64,000 nucleotides of DNA from Lachnospiraceae bacterium (GCA_902362715.1 CABIXN010000003.1:123348-187347); one strand, 5' to 3'. Counted from the first letter of the stretch, positions 51,659-60,871 are shown. The notes: generated by a model not told the origin, from the sequence alone. A program made the numbers and translations.

Positions 51659-52570
51659 ATGACTTCACAACAGCTTGAAATATTTTTATCACTGGCAAGG
51701 CATTTGAATTTCACCAGGACGGCCAGAGAATATTATACGACCCAGCCTACTGTCAGCCGGCAGATCAGTCTGCTGGAAGAAGAATGGGGATTTCCTCTGT
51801 TTGTGCGCAGCAAAAAGGAAGTGCGCCTGACACCTCAGGGAGCAGTAATGGTGAAGAAATGCAGGGAGGCTCTGGATGTGATTGGCAGTGGAATCCGGGA
51901 AGTTATGAGCATAGAAAACGGAGCGGATCTGACGATACATATTGGATGTCTAGAGGGCATGAACCTTGATATGTTTGTTGCTCCCACTGCGGCGTATTTT
52001 AATAAACATTATCCTAATGTAAATATTTTTATCGAGCGGCGTTCCTTTGGAGAGCTCAGGGATAAGCTGGAAAAAGGAATATTGGACCTGATTTTCACTC
52101 TTGATTTTGAACTGAGATATCTTCAGGATGTTGTATATGATGAATATTATCCTGTTTTAACAGGACTTTTAATGTCTAAAAACCATCCAATGGCGTCAAA
52201 GGAAGATTTGAAAGCAGAAGAGCTGAGCGGAGAGACTTTTATTCTTCCGGATGATAAAGAAGCTCCAGGCAGAACCGATGAATTAAAAAGTATTCTTCAG
52301 AAAGCCGGCATTCAGTGCGGAAAGATTCTTTATGTTCCTAATCAGGAATCCATGCTTTTAAACGCCAGATCCGGCCGGGGGATTGCCTTGATGGACAACA
52401 GTCTCAGGGAAGTTTATGATACGGATCACTATCGGTTTCTTGAGCTTCCAAAGGAAATTGCTCCGTTGTCGGTGGTGTGTGTCTGGAAACGGGGAAACTT
52501 AAATCCTGCTGTTGCATTATATGTAAATACATTGTCGGAAAATGAATTTATTGATGTATTTGTAAATTAA
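51659..52570 (+). CDS. LysR-family transcriptional regulator
   Basis: 303 residues. N-terminal HTH (about 1-60): EIFLSLARHLNFTRTAREYYTTQPTVSRQI. The effector domain follows with DLTIHIGCLEGM at about 84. It converges on an MFS gene (52776-54125) and lies beyond a repeat and a terminator, so the target is not obvious; the MFS/URO-D pair is the nearest candidate. The start ATG 51659 is behind GGGGGAG. Confidence 0.9.
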   Translation: MTSQQLEIFLSLARHLNFTRTAREYYTTQPTVSRQISLLEEEWGFPLFVRSKKEVRLTPQGAVMVKKCREALDVIGSGIREVMSIENGADLTIHIGCLEGMNLDMFVAPTAAYFNKHYPNVNIFIERRSFGELRDKLEKGILDLIFTLDFELRYLQDVVYDEYYPVLTGLLMSKNHPMASKEDLKAEELSGETFILPDDKEAPGRTDELKSILQKAGIQCGKILYVPNQESMLLNARSGRGIALMDNSLREVYDTDHYRFLELPKEIAPLSVVCVWKRGNLNPAVALYVNTLSENEFIDVFVN

Positions 52571-52574
52571 AAAG

Positions 52575-52665
52575 ATGATCGCACTGCGGCGGAATGGAGT
52601 CATGTCGCAAAGGCGACCCGCCGCAGGCGGAGAATGTGCTTTGCACATTCTTGTTTAGGAAAATG
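52575..52665. repeat. GC-rich hairpin element related to the 23.6-kb repeats
   Basis: Contains GTCGC/GCGAC, CCGCCGCAGGCGG, and AGAATGTGC-TTT-GCACATTCT; the last two modules are shared with 23640-23700 (GCCGCAGGCGG, AGAATGTGC-CAGA-GCACATTCT). Confidence 0.6.
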
Positions 52666-52698
52666 ACTGGTTTTATAAAATTATCAAAAACGCAAAGT

Positions 52699-52740
52699 AA
52701 GAGGAATCCCATAATACAACGGGATTCCTCTTGCTTATTT
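52699..52740. terminator. Terminator between convergent LysR and MFS genes
   Basis: AAGAGGAATCCC (52699-52710) and GGGATTCCTCTT (52721-52732) form a perfect 12-base stem, followed by GCTTATTT. Confidence 0.75.
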
Positions 52741-52775
52741 ACATCTTTTCATTCATTTCAAGTGCAGAGTTCATA

Positions 52776-54125
52776 TTATTTTCTGTCTGCTAAAGCGTTG
52801 TCAAGTTTTTTGCCTGCTGCTTTTCTGTATGTATCATCTTTTGCTTTTACATGTTTAGAACTAAACAGAAGCATCAGAATAATGGAAACAATGCCGGCAC
52901 CTGCAACTACCTTAAAGATCATTGTGTAACCGGAACCGATCATAAGGATTGCAATCAGCATAGGACCAAATGCACAGATCAGATTTGCAATTGGATTTAC
53001 AGCTGCAAAAACAGTACCAAAGTCCTCACGGCGCCAGTACTGAGCTGCCAGTGATACGGTAAAGTTAGAAGATGCACCCATAAATAATGCCAGGAAAATC
53101 AATGCTGCAACCAGAAGACCCGGTTTTGCAGGGCTGGAAACAGCTCCTAAAATACCTGCGATTAACATAATCACACAGGCGATAATCATAGCTTTCTTCG
53201 TTCCAAGTTTCTGATCCAGAACACCCAGTACAAAACTGCCAATAAGACCGAAAATCATAATCATGGCCATAACCCCAGCGAAACCGCCGTATTTATCAAG
53301 GCCGTCACCCATCTGGGCAAGAATCTGATTGGTCTGTGTCATAGTACCTACAGAGAACATAAGCAGCAGACCGGCAGGAAGTGTGATAAACCAGAAATCC
53401 CGGGTTGTTAATGTGTGATTCAGTTTCCATACAGTTGTTTTCTTGTTTTCAATTTCCTCTTCCATCATAGCTTTTGCCATCTCAGGAGTCATATCCGCAT
53501 TGTTGTCACGGTATGCACCAACTTCTTCCGGATAATCCGGAACAAAAACAAGACCAATGATCCAGCCGATAATGAAGATAATCAGGAATGGTGCAAATGC
53601 CAGTGCTACATGGGGAGTACCGCCTTTAAAAGCTGTTGCCGCAAAAGCGCCGATTACACCGTTACCGATTGGGAACGCAAATGTTGCGATACCCATAACA
53701 CCTCCTTTTCTGGTTGGGAACCACTGTCCTACCAGAATAGAAAGGGCGAATGTACCATACATAACGGAACATACCGTACCGATACCATATACGGCACGCC
53801 ATAACATCTGCATTCCGCCAGGAATATAACCAGGGATAAACATGATGCCTAATAGAAAGATGATTGTTAAAAGCCCCATAAGACAGCCAAGTTTTTTGAC
53901 ACTTCTCAGTCTTCCGATAAAACTTGATGCTATCAGCTGTACAATAACACCGATTACGGAAGCCACTGTGTAGATTGTGGATAATGCCTGCTGACCTCCA
54001 TAGAGTTCAGACAGAATGTTAAGCGGGTAATTTCCCACTGCGGTGTAGGCAAGGAATGCGGTAGCAATCCAGATAATCAATACCCATCCTCTTACGCCAT
54101 AACCTCTTACCTTTTTCTGTTCCAT
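52776..54125 (-). CDS. MFS transporter
   Basis: 449-residue membrane protein with about 12 helices, OFA-like N-terminus (GVRGWVLIIWIATAFLAYTAVG), and a charged central loop containing NADMTPEMAKAMMEEEI. It is similar to the MFS protein at 42672-43979 in helix 7-8 (GVLDQKLGTKKAMI). The start ATG 54125 is behind AGAGGAGG. It lies downstream of the URO-D gene on the same strand with a 400-base gap. The substrate is unknown. Confidence 0.87.
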   Translation of the reverse strand: MEQKKVRGYGVRGWVLIIWIATAFLAYTAVGNYPLNILSELYGGQQALSTIYTVASVIGVIVQLIASSFIGRLRSVKKLGCLMGLLTIIFLLGIMFIPGYIPGGMQMLWRAVYGIGTVCSVMYGTFALSILVGQWFPTRKGGVMGIATFAFPIGNGVIGAFAATAFKGGTPHVALAFAPFLIIFIIGWIIGLVFVPDYPEEVGAYRDNNADMTPEMAKAMMEEEIENKKTTVWKLNHTLTTRDFWFITLPAGLLLMFSVGTMTQTNQILAQMGDGLDKYGGFAGVMAMIMIFGLIGSFVLGVLDQKLGTKKAMIIACVIMLIAGILGAVSSPAKPGLLVAALIFLALFMGASSNFTVSLAAQYWRREDFGTVFAAVNPIANLICAFGPMLIAILMIGSGYTMIFKVVAGAGIVSIILMLLFSSKHVKAKDDTYRKAAGKKLDNALADRK

Positions 54126-54525
54126 AAAAAAACCTCCTCTTGTTTATATGATTTTAATCGAAAGCATTTATCTGGAAATACAGATAAAAACTTTCTTTAT
54201 AAAACCCGCTGTTATATACCGCTGCTGATACAAGTTTGTTACTCACCGCCTGCAGAGGCGGAAGTCATCCCCTATCTGATATAAATATGAGGTCTGCCGG
54301 CAGATGTGCTGGCAGATATTAAGTAACTTGATAGAAACTGCGTTATTTGTATAAGAATAACAGAATTTATAAAAATTTAATATATGTATATCATACAAAA
54401 ATGAATGTAAAAATTTGTGCAGAATTGTAGGTTTTATATGAAGCACTTTTTGGATATCATCAATCTGTATGTTATACAGAAATAAGAACCGTCCTGTATC
54501 TGGCATTTTAAGTGCTGTAAGTGAT
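54126..54525. other. 400-base gap with two short palindromes
   Basis: AT-rich DNA with CCGCCT-GCAG-AGGCGG (54247-54262) and the palindrome TCTGCCGGCAGA (54293-54304). These may be an operator and a terminator for the flanking minus-strand genes. No ORF on either strand has convincing coding features. Confidence 0.4.
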
Positions 54526-55779
54526 TTAATATCTGCCGTATTTTTCCAAGGCCTCGTACCATGCGGCCAGATTTTCCGGTCTGCCGTTATCAATGGCCAG
54601 ATTATTTGACATCATATATCCCCCGCCGGGCGCGCAGATATCAAGAAGTCTTTTTGTTTCCTCTGTAATGGATTCTTTTGTTCCGTAAGAAAGAAAGTTT
54701 GTGTCAAAGTTTCCCGCAATACATACAGTATCCCCCAGCACTTTTTTTGCTTTGGCCATATCCTGTTTTTCAAAGATGTAGACAATTTTACCTTTTGGTA
54801 CGTCTTTAATTGTTTCAAGGCGGGTAAAATAATTTCCTTCACAGGCAACAAATGGAGTAATACCGGCATTTACGAAAGCGCACAGCATTTTTTTAAGAGG
54901 CGGCCAGTAATAATCTGCATAGTCGTCAGGAGACATAAACTCATCCACGCCTGCATGAAGCGGGATAAAGATATTATCTGCATGGGACATTTTACATAAA
55001 CCAATAGCAGATTGAATGGAAACATCTGTGTAGCGGTCAACGGCTTCGGCCAGAAGTTCCGGATCTGTTTTCAGATCCATGACAGTATTGATCAGCCCCC
55101 GGATATTGTCGGCAAAGTCATCAAAAGGATTCAGGGCTACTGCAGTTCCCCAGACTGGAAATCCTTTCTGAACAAGGTGCATTATTACGTCAACAGAAGA
55201 TTGAATATAAGAGCCTACTGCATTTCCGGCTTCCATCAAAGAAGCCAGGGCCTGTTTAAGGGGCGGTGCAGCTAAAGCGCCAAATCCCATAACAGTGCTG
55301 CCGCACAGACTGTAGGGATTTAACATAGAAAGTCCCTGAAGGGAAGCAAATTTTTTTGCAAGAACTTTTTGAAGAAGGAATTTGGAGGGATCTTTTAAAA
55401 AGTCTTCATATTCTTCATCCTCCAGAAATTCGTGGTCAATAGTCTGATATGTAAAGTTATCGCCAAACTGCGGTGTTTTTCCGGGATAATTGATGTTAAC
55501 AGGTTTTAAAATGTCCATTCCGTTTTTTGGAAAAAACTGCGGGGCATAAAAGTAGTCTGGTTTAATATCTTCCAGCATTTTATCCAGGGCAGGGATCAGA
55601 TTGCGCTGGTCTGTCATGGCATCTTTGATGGTAACGCCGTATTCTGCTGCAATAACGTTTCCAAAAGTGGGAACCAGAGGAACCCTGTCAGGTTCCTGCA
55701 GTGCAATGGCTGTGTTAACACGTTTTGCACGGGCTTTTAATAATTCCATATTTGTATTTTCGGGTATATTCTTTTCCAT
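54526..55779 (-). CDS. URO-D family protein, probable methyltransferase-like
   Basis: 417 residues; IALQEPDRVPLVPTFGN near residue 26 is the usual start of URO-D-fold methyltransferases (a canonical HemE has a different Arg-rich motif). FVACEGNYF near 305 offers a Cys, and FGALAAPPLKQ is a family loop. It is longer than the URO-D protein at 1097. An MFS gene follows on the same strand, suggesting uptake of a methylated or methoxylated substrate followed by demethylation. No corrinoid protein gene is nearby, so this is inference. The start ATG 55779 is behind AAAGGA. Confidence 0.8.
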   Translation of the reverse strand: MEKNIPENTNMELLKARAKRVNTAIALQEPDRVPLVPTFGNVIAAEYGVTIKDAMTDQRNLIPALDKMLEDIKPDYFYAPQFFPKNGMDILKPVNINYPGKTPQFGDNFTYQTIDHEFLEDEEYEDFLKDPSKFLLQKVLAKKFASLQGLSMLNPYSLCGSTVMGFGALAAPPLKQALASLMEAGNAVGSYIQSSVDVIMHLVQKGFPVWGTAVALNPFDDFADNIRGLINTVMDLKTDPELLAEAVDRYTDVSIQSAIGLCKMSHADNIFIPLHAGVDEFMSPDDYADYYWPPLKKMLCAFVNAGITPFVACEGNYFTRLETIKDVPKGKIVYIFEKQDMAKAKKVLGDTVCIAGNFDTNFLSYGTKESITEETKRLLDICAPGGGYMMSNNLAIDNGRPENLAAWYEALEKYGRY

Positions 55780-55918
55780 ATTGATATTCCTTTCCTTGGT
55801 TTTAGGCTATTGATATCTGTTATCTGCTTATTTCACAGTTTAACAGGAGCGCGGAAAAATCTGAAATTGCCATTTTATATTAACTGATACGAAATATGTA
55901 TGATGAGAAATAATCCGG

Positions 55919-55947
55919 TTGGCCCAAAGATTTTCTTGTGGTATGAT
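55919..55947 (+). promoter_or_regulatory. Sigma-70 promoter of the thioesterase gene
   Basis: TTGGCC (55919-55924) and TATGAT (55942-55947) with a 17-base spacer, 39 bases before the start codon. Confidence 0.55.
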
Positions 55948-55985
55948 ATCATATATAAGATGTTTAGTAAGCAGGAGGAATCAAA

Positions 55986-56372
55986 ATGTTAGAAACAGGA
56001 ATAAAAGGAAAAGATACGGTAAAGGTAGTATCTGAAAATACAGCAGCAGCAGTAGGAAGCGGTACACTTTTAGTATTTGCAACACCAGCCATGATTGCGT
56101 TAATGGAAAAGACGGCTTGTAACAGTGTAATGCCATTTCTAGAAGAGGGATGCGGGACAGTAGGTACGATGCTGAATGTAAAGCATATGGCGGCTACCCC
56201 AGTGGGAATGACAGTGACCTGCGAGAGCGAGCTTATAGAAACAGACGGACGAAGACTGGTTTTTAAAGTAACGGCCTCCGACGAAGCAGGTGTGATAGGG
56301 GAAGGTACCCATGAACGTTTTATCGTAAATAATGAAAAATTCCAGAACAAAGCAGATCAGAAGGGAAAATAA
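55986..56372 (+). CDS. FlK-like hotdog thioesterase
   Basis: 128 residues of a single hotdog domain resembling fluoroacetyl-CoA thioesterase FlK. VFATPAMIALMEKTACN contains the Thr/Glu of the active site, and TVGTMLNVKHMAATPVG the catalytic His. In non-fluoroacetate producers these proteins hydrolyse small acyl-CoAs, perhaps toxic or trapped ones. It is a single gene with its own promoter, starting behind AGGAGGA. Nothing links it directly to the copper genes downstream. Confidence 0.85.
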   Translation: MLETGIKGKDTVKVVSENTAAAVGSGTLLVFATPAMIALMEKTACNSVMPFLEEGCGTVGTMLNVKHMAATPVGMTVTCESELIETDGRRLVFKVTASDEAGVIGEGTHERFIVNNEKFQNKADQKGK

Positions 56373-56463
56373 CTGCTAAGGTGATGGCAGGAATAAGTTT
56401 TGGTATATGGAGCATGATAAGAAATGGTGAAGATGAATATTTTTACCATTTCTTATTTTAGAC

Positions 56464-56492
56464 TTTACATATACCCCTTGGGGGTATATAAT
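56464..56492 (+). promoter_or_regulatory. Copper-responsive promoter of csoR-copA
   Basis: TTTACA (56464-56469), a 17-base spacer, TATAAT (56487-56492); the spacer is entirely filled by the CsoR operator. Confidence 0.85.
56470..56488. promoter_or_regulatory. CsoR operator
   Basis: TATACCCCTTGGGGGTATA is a near-perfect palindrome of the GC-centred CsoR/RcnR type, placed between -35 and -10 so that apo-CsoR would block RNA polymerase. Confidence 0.88.
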
Positions 56493-56516
56493 ACTGATGA
56501 AAGGCAGGTGCGGAAT

Positions 56517-56816
56517 ATGGAAAAGGAATGTTGTCTTCATAAAACAAAAGAACGTTCAGATGAAGAATATAAAAAGCTGATTCACAGATTAAACAGAATT
56601 GAAGGACAGATCCGCGGAATTAAAGGAATGATAGAAAAAAGCGCGTACTGTACAGACATTCTGGTCCAGTCTTCGGCCGTAACTGCGGCAGTCAATGCGT
56701 TTAACAGAGAACTTCTCGCCAGTCATATCAGGTCCTGTGTGGCGGAGGATATACGGGAGGGCAGAGATGAGACTCTAGATGAACTCATTGACACCTTAAA
56801 GAAATTAATGAAGTAG
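56517..56816 (+). CDS. csoR: Copper-sensing transcriptional repressor CsoR
   Basis: 99 residues, all-helical CsoR family. The Cu(I) ligand pattern of CsoR is retained with exact spacing: C45, H70 and C74 (in SAYCTD and ASHIRSC). An additional Cys pair sits at the N-terminus (ECC). RLNRIEGQIRGIKGM is the family signature. The start ATG 56517 follows AAAGGCAGG; a longer in-frame ORF would include the operator and is rejected. Co-transcribed with copA 12 bases downstream and auto-regulated. Confidence 0.93.
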   Translation: MEKECCLHKTKERSDEEYKKLIHRLNRIEGQIRGIKGMIEKSAYCTDILVQSSAVTAAVNAFNRELLASHIRSCVAEDIREGRDETLDELIDTLKKLMK

Positions 56817-56828
56817 GAGGGACAATCA

Positions 56829-59345
56829 ATGGAACAATATAAAGTAACCGGAATGAGCTGTGCCGCCTGCAGCGCCCGGGTAGAAAAGGCAGTGTCAAAA
56901 GTAGACGGCGTTACGTCCTGTTCGGTAAGTCTTTTGACAAATTCTATGGGAGTGGAAGGCACTGCTTCCCCCCAGGCTGTTATGGCGGCGGTTGAAGCAG
57001 CCGGGTATGGGGCGGCCAGGAAAACAGACGCTGCGGAACATAAGGGTACATCGGCCGCGGCAGAAGAAGATATGCTGGCAGACAAAGATACGCCTGTATT
57101 AAAGAGGAGACTGATCAGTTCCCTGGTTTTTCTGCTGGTACTTATGTATTTCTCCATGGGGCATATGATGTGGGGATGGCCGGTTCCCGCAGTTTTGGCT
57201 GAAGATCATGTAAGTATGGGGCTTCTGCAGCTGCTGCTGACAGTTATCATTATGGTGATTAATCAGAAATTTTTTGTCAGCGGTTTTAAGGGGCTGATTC
57301 ACCGGGCGCCAAATATGGATACTCTGGTAGCTCTTGGTGCCGGTGCTTCCTTTGTATATAGTACGTATGCGCTGTTTGCTATGAGCAATGCCCATGTGAG
57401 AGGTGATATGGATGCTGTCATGGGATACATGCATGAGTTTTATTTTGAATCAGCAGCCATGATCCTGACACTGATTACCCTTGGAAAAATGCTGGAGGCA
57501 TATTCCAAAGGAAAAACTACGGATGCATTGAAAAATCTTATGAAGCTGGCGCCTAAAACTGCAGCTGTGATCCGTGACGGAGAAGAAGTGGAAGTGTCCA
57601 TTGAACAGGTGCGAAACGGTGATATTTTTGTGGTACGTCCCGGTGAGAATATTCCGGTGGACGGTGTGGTAATAGAGGGGAGCAGTGCGGTAAATGAATC
57701 TGCCCTTACCGGAGAAAGTATCCCGGCAGACAAAGAACAGGGGGATGCTGTGTCGGCGGCTACCTTAAATCAGTCTGGATATTTAAAATGTGAGGCTACC
57801 CGTGTAGGGCAGGATACTACATTTTCACAGATTATTCAGATGGTCAGCGATGCGGCCGCTACAAAAGCACCTATTGCAAAAATTGCCGATAAAGTGTCTG
57901 GCGTGTTTGTACCGGCAGTAATTACCATTGCGGTTATCACATTCATTATATGGATGCTGGTGGGGGAAAGTTTTGGATTTTCTTTATCCAGAGCAATTTC
58001 GGTATTGGTTATCAGCTGTCCGTGTGCTCTGGGACTGGCAACTCCGGTGGCAATTATGGTTGGAAACGGCATGGGTGCAAAACATGGTATTTTGTTTAAG
58101 ACAGCCGTATCTCTGGAAGAGACCGGGAAAATGCAGACGGTTGTACTGGATAAAACGGGAACCATTACAAGCGGAGAACCAAAAGTAACTGATATTGTGC
58201 CTGCAGATGGTGTTGAGGAGAGATGGCTGCTGCAAATGGCATATTCACTGGAAAAAAAGAGTGAGCATCCTCTGGCCCGGGCTGTTTTTCAGAAGGCAGA
58301 AGAGGCGCAGCTGAAAGCGTCAGAGGTTTCAGAGTTTAAAGCGCTTCCCGGAAACGGATTGTCAGCTGTTCTTGATGGAGTGCCGCTGGTAGGCGGAAGT
58401 CTGAAATTTATCAGTGAGCAGGCTGGTGTAACTGATGAAATGGAAGAAAAGGCAAAGCAGCTGGCAGAAGAGGGAAAAACCCCGTTGTTATTTGCCGTTG
58501 ACGGAAAGCTGTCCGGTATTATAGCTGTAGCAGACGTTATTAAGGAAGACAGCCCCCAGGCAGTCAGAGAGCTTCAGAATATGGGAATCCATGTGGTTAT
58601 GCTTACCGGTGATAATGAAAGAACCGCAAAAGCCATCGGCATTCAGGCTGGTGTGGATGAAGTAATTGCAGGTGTTCTCCCGGAAGGAAAAGAAAGCGTT
58701 ATTCGTTCTCTGAAACAAAAAGGGAAAACTGCTATGGTTGGAGACGGTATCAATGATGCGCCGGCGCTTACAAGGGCGGATATGGGTATCGCCATTGGCG
58801 CAGGTACAGATATCGCCATAGATGCGGCAGATGTGGTGCTGATGAAGAGCCGTCTCAGCGACGTACCGGCTGCTATTCGTTTAAGCCGTGCAACGCTGCG
58901 TAATATACACCAGAATCTGTTCTGGGCATTTTTCTATAATATCATTGGCATTCCGCTGGCGGCGGGAGTATGGATTCCGGTATTTGGCTGGGAGTTAAAT
59001 CCTATGTTTGGTGCCGCAGCTATGAGTTTGTCAAGTTTTTGTGTGGTAACCAATGCACTGCGGCTGAATTTTTTCAATATCCGCAATGCATCCAAGGATA
59101 AAAAAATAAAAGTGAAAATTAAGGAGGAACCTGTAATGAAAAAAACAATGAAAATCGAAGGTATGATGTGCGGCCACTGTGAGGCCAGAGTGAAAAAAGT
59201 ACTAGAAGCGCTTCCGGAAGTTGATCAGGCAGAAGTAAGTCATGAAGCCGGAACCGCTGTAGTAACACTGCATGGAGAAATTAGCGATGATGTTTTGAAA
59301 AAAACAGTGGAAGATCAGGATTACAAAGTGATTTCCATAGAGTAA
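56829..59345 (+). CDS. copA: Copper-exporting P1B-type ATPase with C-terminal CopZ domain
   Basis: 838 residues. N-terminal metal-binding domain with GMSCAAC (C11, C14); eight membrane helices; actuator TGES (294-297); CPC in helix 6 (397-399); phosphorylation site D441 in DKTGTIT; SEHPLA in the N-domain; and GDGINDAPAL in the hinge. All the residues needed for Cu(I) export are present. Unusually, a second heavy-metal domain with MMCGHC (C781, C784) follows helix 8, at residues 770-838. It begins at an internal ATG with its own ribosome site, so it appears to be a former copZ gene joined in frame. Start behind AGGAGGGAC. Confidence 0.96.
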   Translation: MEQYKVTGMSCAACSARVEKAVSKVDGVTSCSVSLLTNSMGVEGTASPQAVMAAVEAAGYGAARKTDAAEHKGTSAAAEEDMLADKDTPVLKRRLISSLVFLLVLMYFSMGHMMWGWPVPAVLAEDHVSMGLLQLLLTVIIMVINQKFFVSGFKGLIHRAPNMDTLVALGAGASFVYSTYALFAMSNAHVRGDMDAVMGYMHEFYFESAAMILTLITLGKMLEAYSKGKTTDALKNLMKLAPKTAAVIRDGEEVEVSIEQVRNGDIFVVRPGENIPVDGVVIEGSSAVNESALTGESIPADKEQGDAVSAATLNQSGYLKCEATRVGQDTTFSQIIQMVSDAAATKAPIAKIADKVSGVFVPAVITIAVITFIIWMLVGESFGFSLSRAISVLVISCPCALGLATPVAIMVGNGMGAKHGILFKTAVSLEETGKMQTVVLDKTGTITSGEPKVTDIVPADGVEERWLLQMAYSLEKKSEHPLARAVFQKAEEAQLKASEVSEFKALPGNGLSAVLDGVPLVGGSLKFISEQAGVTDEMEEKAKQLAEEGKTPLLFAVDGKLSGIIAVADVIKEDSPQAVRELQNMGIHVVMLTGDNERTAKAIGIQAGVDEVIAGVLPEGKESVIRSLKQKGKTAMVGDGINDAPALTRADMGIAIGAGTDIAIDAADVVLMKSRLSDVPAAIRLSRATLRNIHQNLFWAFFYNIIGIPLAAGVWIPVFGWELNPMFGAAAMSLSSFCVVTNALRLNFFNIRNASKDKKIKVKIKEEPVMKKTMKIEGMMCGHCEARVKKVLEALPEVDQAEVSHEAGTAVVTLHGEISDDVLKKTVEDQDYKVISIE
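59136..59345 (+). CDS. copZ: CopZ-like copper chaperone, possible internal translation product of copA
   Basis: ATG 59136, in the same frame as copA, has a perfect AAGGAGG eight bases upstream (59121-59127). Translation from it would give 69 residues forming one complete HMA domain with GMMCGHCEARVKK, the size and sequence of a free CopZ. The linker just before is Lys-rich (KDKKIKVKIKEEPV), like the normal end of a CopA. So this may be expressed both as a free chaperone and as the tail of CopA. Confidence 0.6.
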   Translation: MKKTMKIEGMMCGHCEARVKKVLEALPEVDQAEVSHEAGTAVVTLHGEISDDVLKKTVEDQDYKVISIE

Positions 59346-59366
59346 TATTACTGCACAGAATAAAAG

Positions 59367-59414
59367 AAAATAAGACGATATGCACTCTTTTAGGAGTGTG
59401 TATCGTCTTATTTT
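59367..59414 (+). terminator. Terminator of the csoR-copA operon
   Basis: The left arm ATAAGACGATATGCACTC and right arm GAGTGTGTATCGTCTTAT (two G-T pairs) form a long stem followed by TTTTG; it may also serve the convergent LysR gene. Confidence 0.8.
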
Positions 59415-59444
59415 GATGTAAAATAGTCTGAAAAGCTGTAACCA

Positions 59445-60350
59445 TTAATCTTGGGTTGCCAGCCGGATCAGATGCTGATTTAAAATATTCATAAACCAGC
59501 TGACTGCGGGCTGCCCTTCCTGTTCCAGCCAGGCAGCGCCGATGGAACAGGCAGTGTGGCTGCTGTCCAGAGGAACATAGACCAGAGAGGCTTTTACATA
59601 GTCTTTGATTTTATAAGGCAGAATTGTAATGCCAAGTCCGGATTCCACAGCAAAAAGAACCTCCTCCATGGAGCGGTAAGTATGTGCAATTCTGGGGGTA
59701 AAATTAAGATCTTTGCACACCTGACAGATCTGTCTGGACATGAATGCGGCCTTGTCCGGTTCAAACATCAGAAATGGTTCGGTGGCAATTTTTGTGTAGT
59801 CGATTTTAAAGTTATGTAAACATGGATGATCACTGCGGCAGACAAGGCTGTAGTTATCCTCATGAATTTTCCGGTTTTGGTAGTCTGGTCTTCGTTTAAT
59901 ATCTTCCATCAGTGAAAAATAGATATCATACTGTTTTTGATCAATAGAATCCACGATTTCCAGGGCATCCATACGGATCAGTTCAATATCAACCTGTGGA
60001 TAGGCGCGGCGGAACTGATGAATTACCTCTGGAAGAAAATACTTACAGGGACTGGCTAGATATCCGATTTTTAAATGACAGGAATCGGAGGCTGACAGCG
60101 AGCGGATTCTGTTTTTGGAGGCAGTCTCAAGATCCAGAAATCCTTTGGCGTCCTCTAAAAACTGGATGCCGGATTTGGTCAGTATTACACCTCGTGCCGT
60201 GCGTTCAAAGAGCCGTGTTCCAAGTTCCTGCTCCAGTTCGGAGATCTGGTGGCTGATTGCCGGCTGAGTCATATAAAATTCTTTGGCAGTCTCTGAAAAA
60301 CTTAAATGTTTTGCGGCAGATAAAAAATATTTCAGCTGTATGGTATTCAT
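59445..60350 (-). CDS. LysR-family transcriptional regulator
   Basis: 301 residues; the start ATG 60350 is behind GGAGG (six bases). HTH: LKYFLSAAKHLSFSETAKEFYMTQPAISHQI. The effector domain starts at about 90 (CHLKIGYLASP). It is divergent from the Fe-S flavin reductase gene at 60954 and is its likely regulator; between them lie a GC-rich tandem repeat and a large hairpin. A longer in-frame start at 60383 lacks a ribosome site. Confidence 0.92.
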   Translation of the reverse strand: MNTIQLKYFLSAAKHLSFSETAKEFYMTQPAISHQISELEQELGTRLFERTARGVILTKSGIQFLEDAKGFLDLETASKNRIRSLSASDSCHLKIGYLASPCKYFLPEVIHQFRRAYPQVDIELIRMDALEIVDSIDQKQYDIYFSLMEDIKRRPDYQNRKIHEDNYSLVCRSDHPCLHNFKIDYTKIATEPFLMFEPDKAAFMSRQICQVCKDLNFTPRIAHTYRSMEEVLFAVESGLGITILPYKIKDYVKASLVYVPLDSSHTACSIGAAWLEQEGQPAVSWFMNILNQHLIRLATQD

Positions 60351-60407
60351 AGCTTTCCTCCGGAGTTTTTTTAATAATATCATATTTGCAGATATTTGTC
60401 ATAGGTT

Positions 60408-60701
60408 CCCCAGCGTCCCGCAGCTGCTCCAAGGCCAGCGCCCCGCAGCTGCTTCAAGGCCAGCGCCCCGCAGCTGGCTCAAGGCCAGCGCCCCGCAGCT
60501 GCTTCAAGGACTGCGCCCCGCAGCTGGCTCAAGGCCAGCGCCCCGCAGCTGTCCCCAAGGCCAGCGCCCCGCAGCTGCTTCAAGGACTGCGTCCCGCAGC
60601 TGCTTCAAGGCCAGCGTCCCGCAGCTGCCTCAAGGCCAGCGCCCCGCAGCTGCCTCAAGGCCAGCGCCCCGCAGCTGCTTCAAGGCCAGCGCCCCGCAGC
60701 T
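60408..60701. repeat. GC-rich 25-bp tandem repeat, about 12 copies
   Basis: The unit is GGCCAGCGCCCCGCAG followed by CTGCTTCAA, 25 bases, repeated about 12 times with small variants (GGACTGCG, GTCCCG, CTGGCTC, CTGCCTC). One copy (near 60550) is 26 bases long and shifts the frame. Most units contain the palindrome GCAGCTGC. Base composition is far above that of the flanking genes. Reading frames through it give only low-complexity peptides, so it is non-coding. It lies in the shared upstream region of a LysR gene and its likely target. Confidence 0.9.
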
Positions 60702-60749
60702 AAGCTCTAAAGCCTGCGGCTTTTTCGCTTTGTGGCTGTCGCCACATAT

Positions 60750-60817
60750 CCTTACAAAAAGCAAAGCGCAGAAAAGAAAAATGAGCTTTCCTTTTCTGCG
60801 TTTTGCTTTTTGTAAGG
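60750..60817. repeat. 27-bp inverted repeat (large hairpin)
   Basis: CCTTACAAAAAGCAAAGCGC-type left arm (60750-60776) matches the right arm (60791-60817) over 27 bases with a single G-T mismatch. A 14-base loop includes ATGAGC. Weaker outer pairing (AGCT...AGCT) continues outside. It separates the tandem repeat from the reductase promoter. Confidence 0.85.
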
Positions 60818-60871
60818 CTGCGGGGCTTGTAGCTATAAAAAATGTTTATACGTGGGGAAGAAAAGCGGAAT

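Noticed and set aside
56424-56516. N-terminal extension of CsoR
   Set aside because: This stretch contains the promoter and operator; the ATG at 56517 gives the standard CsoR length.
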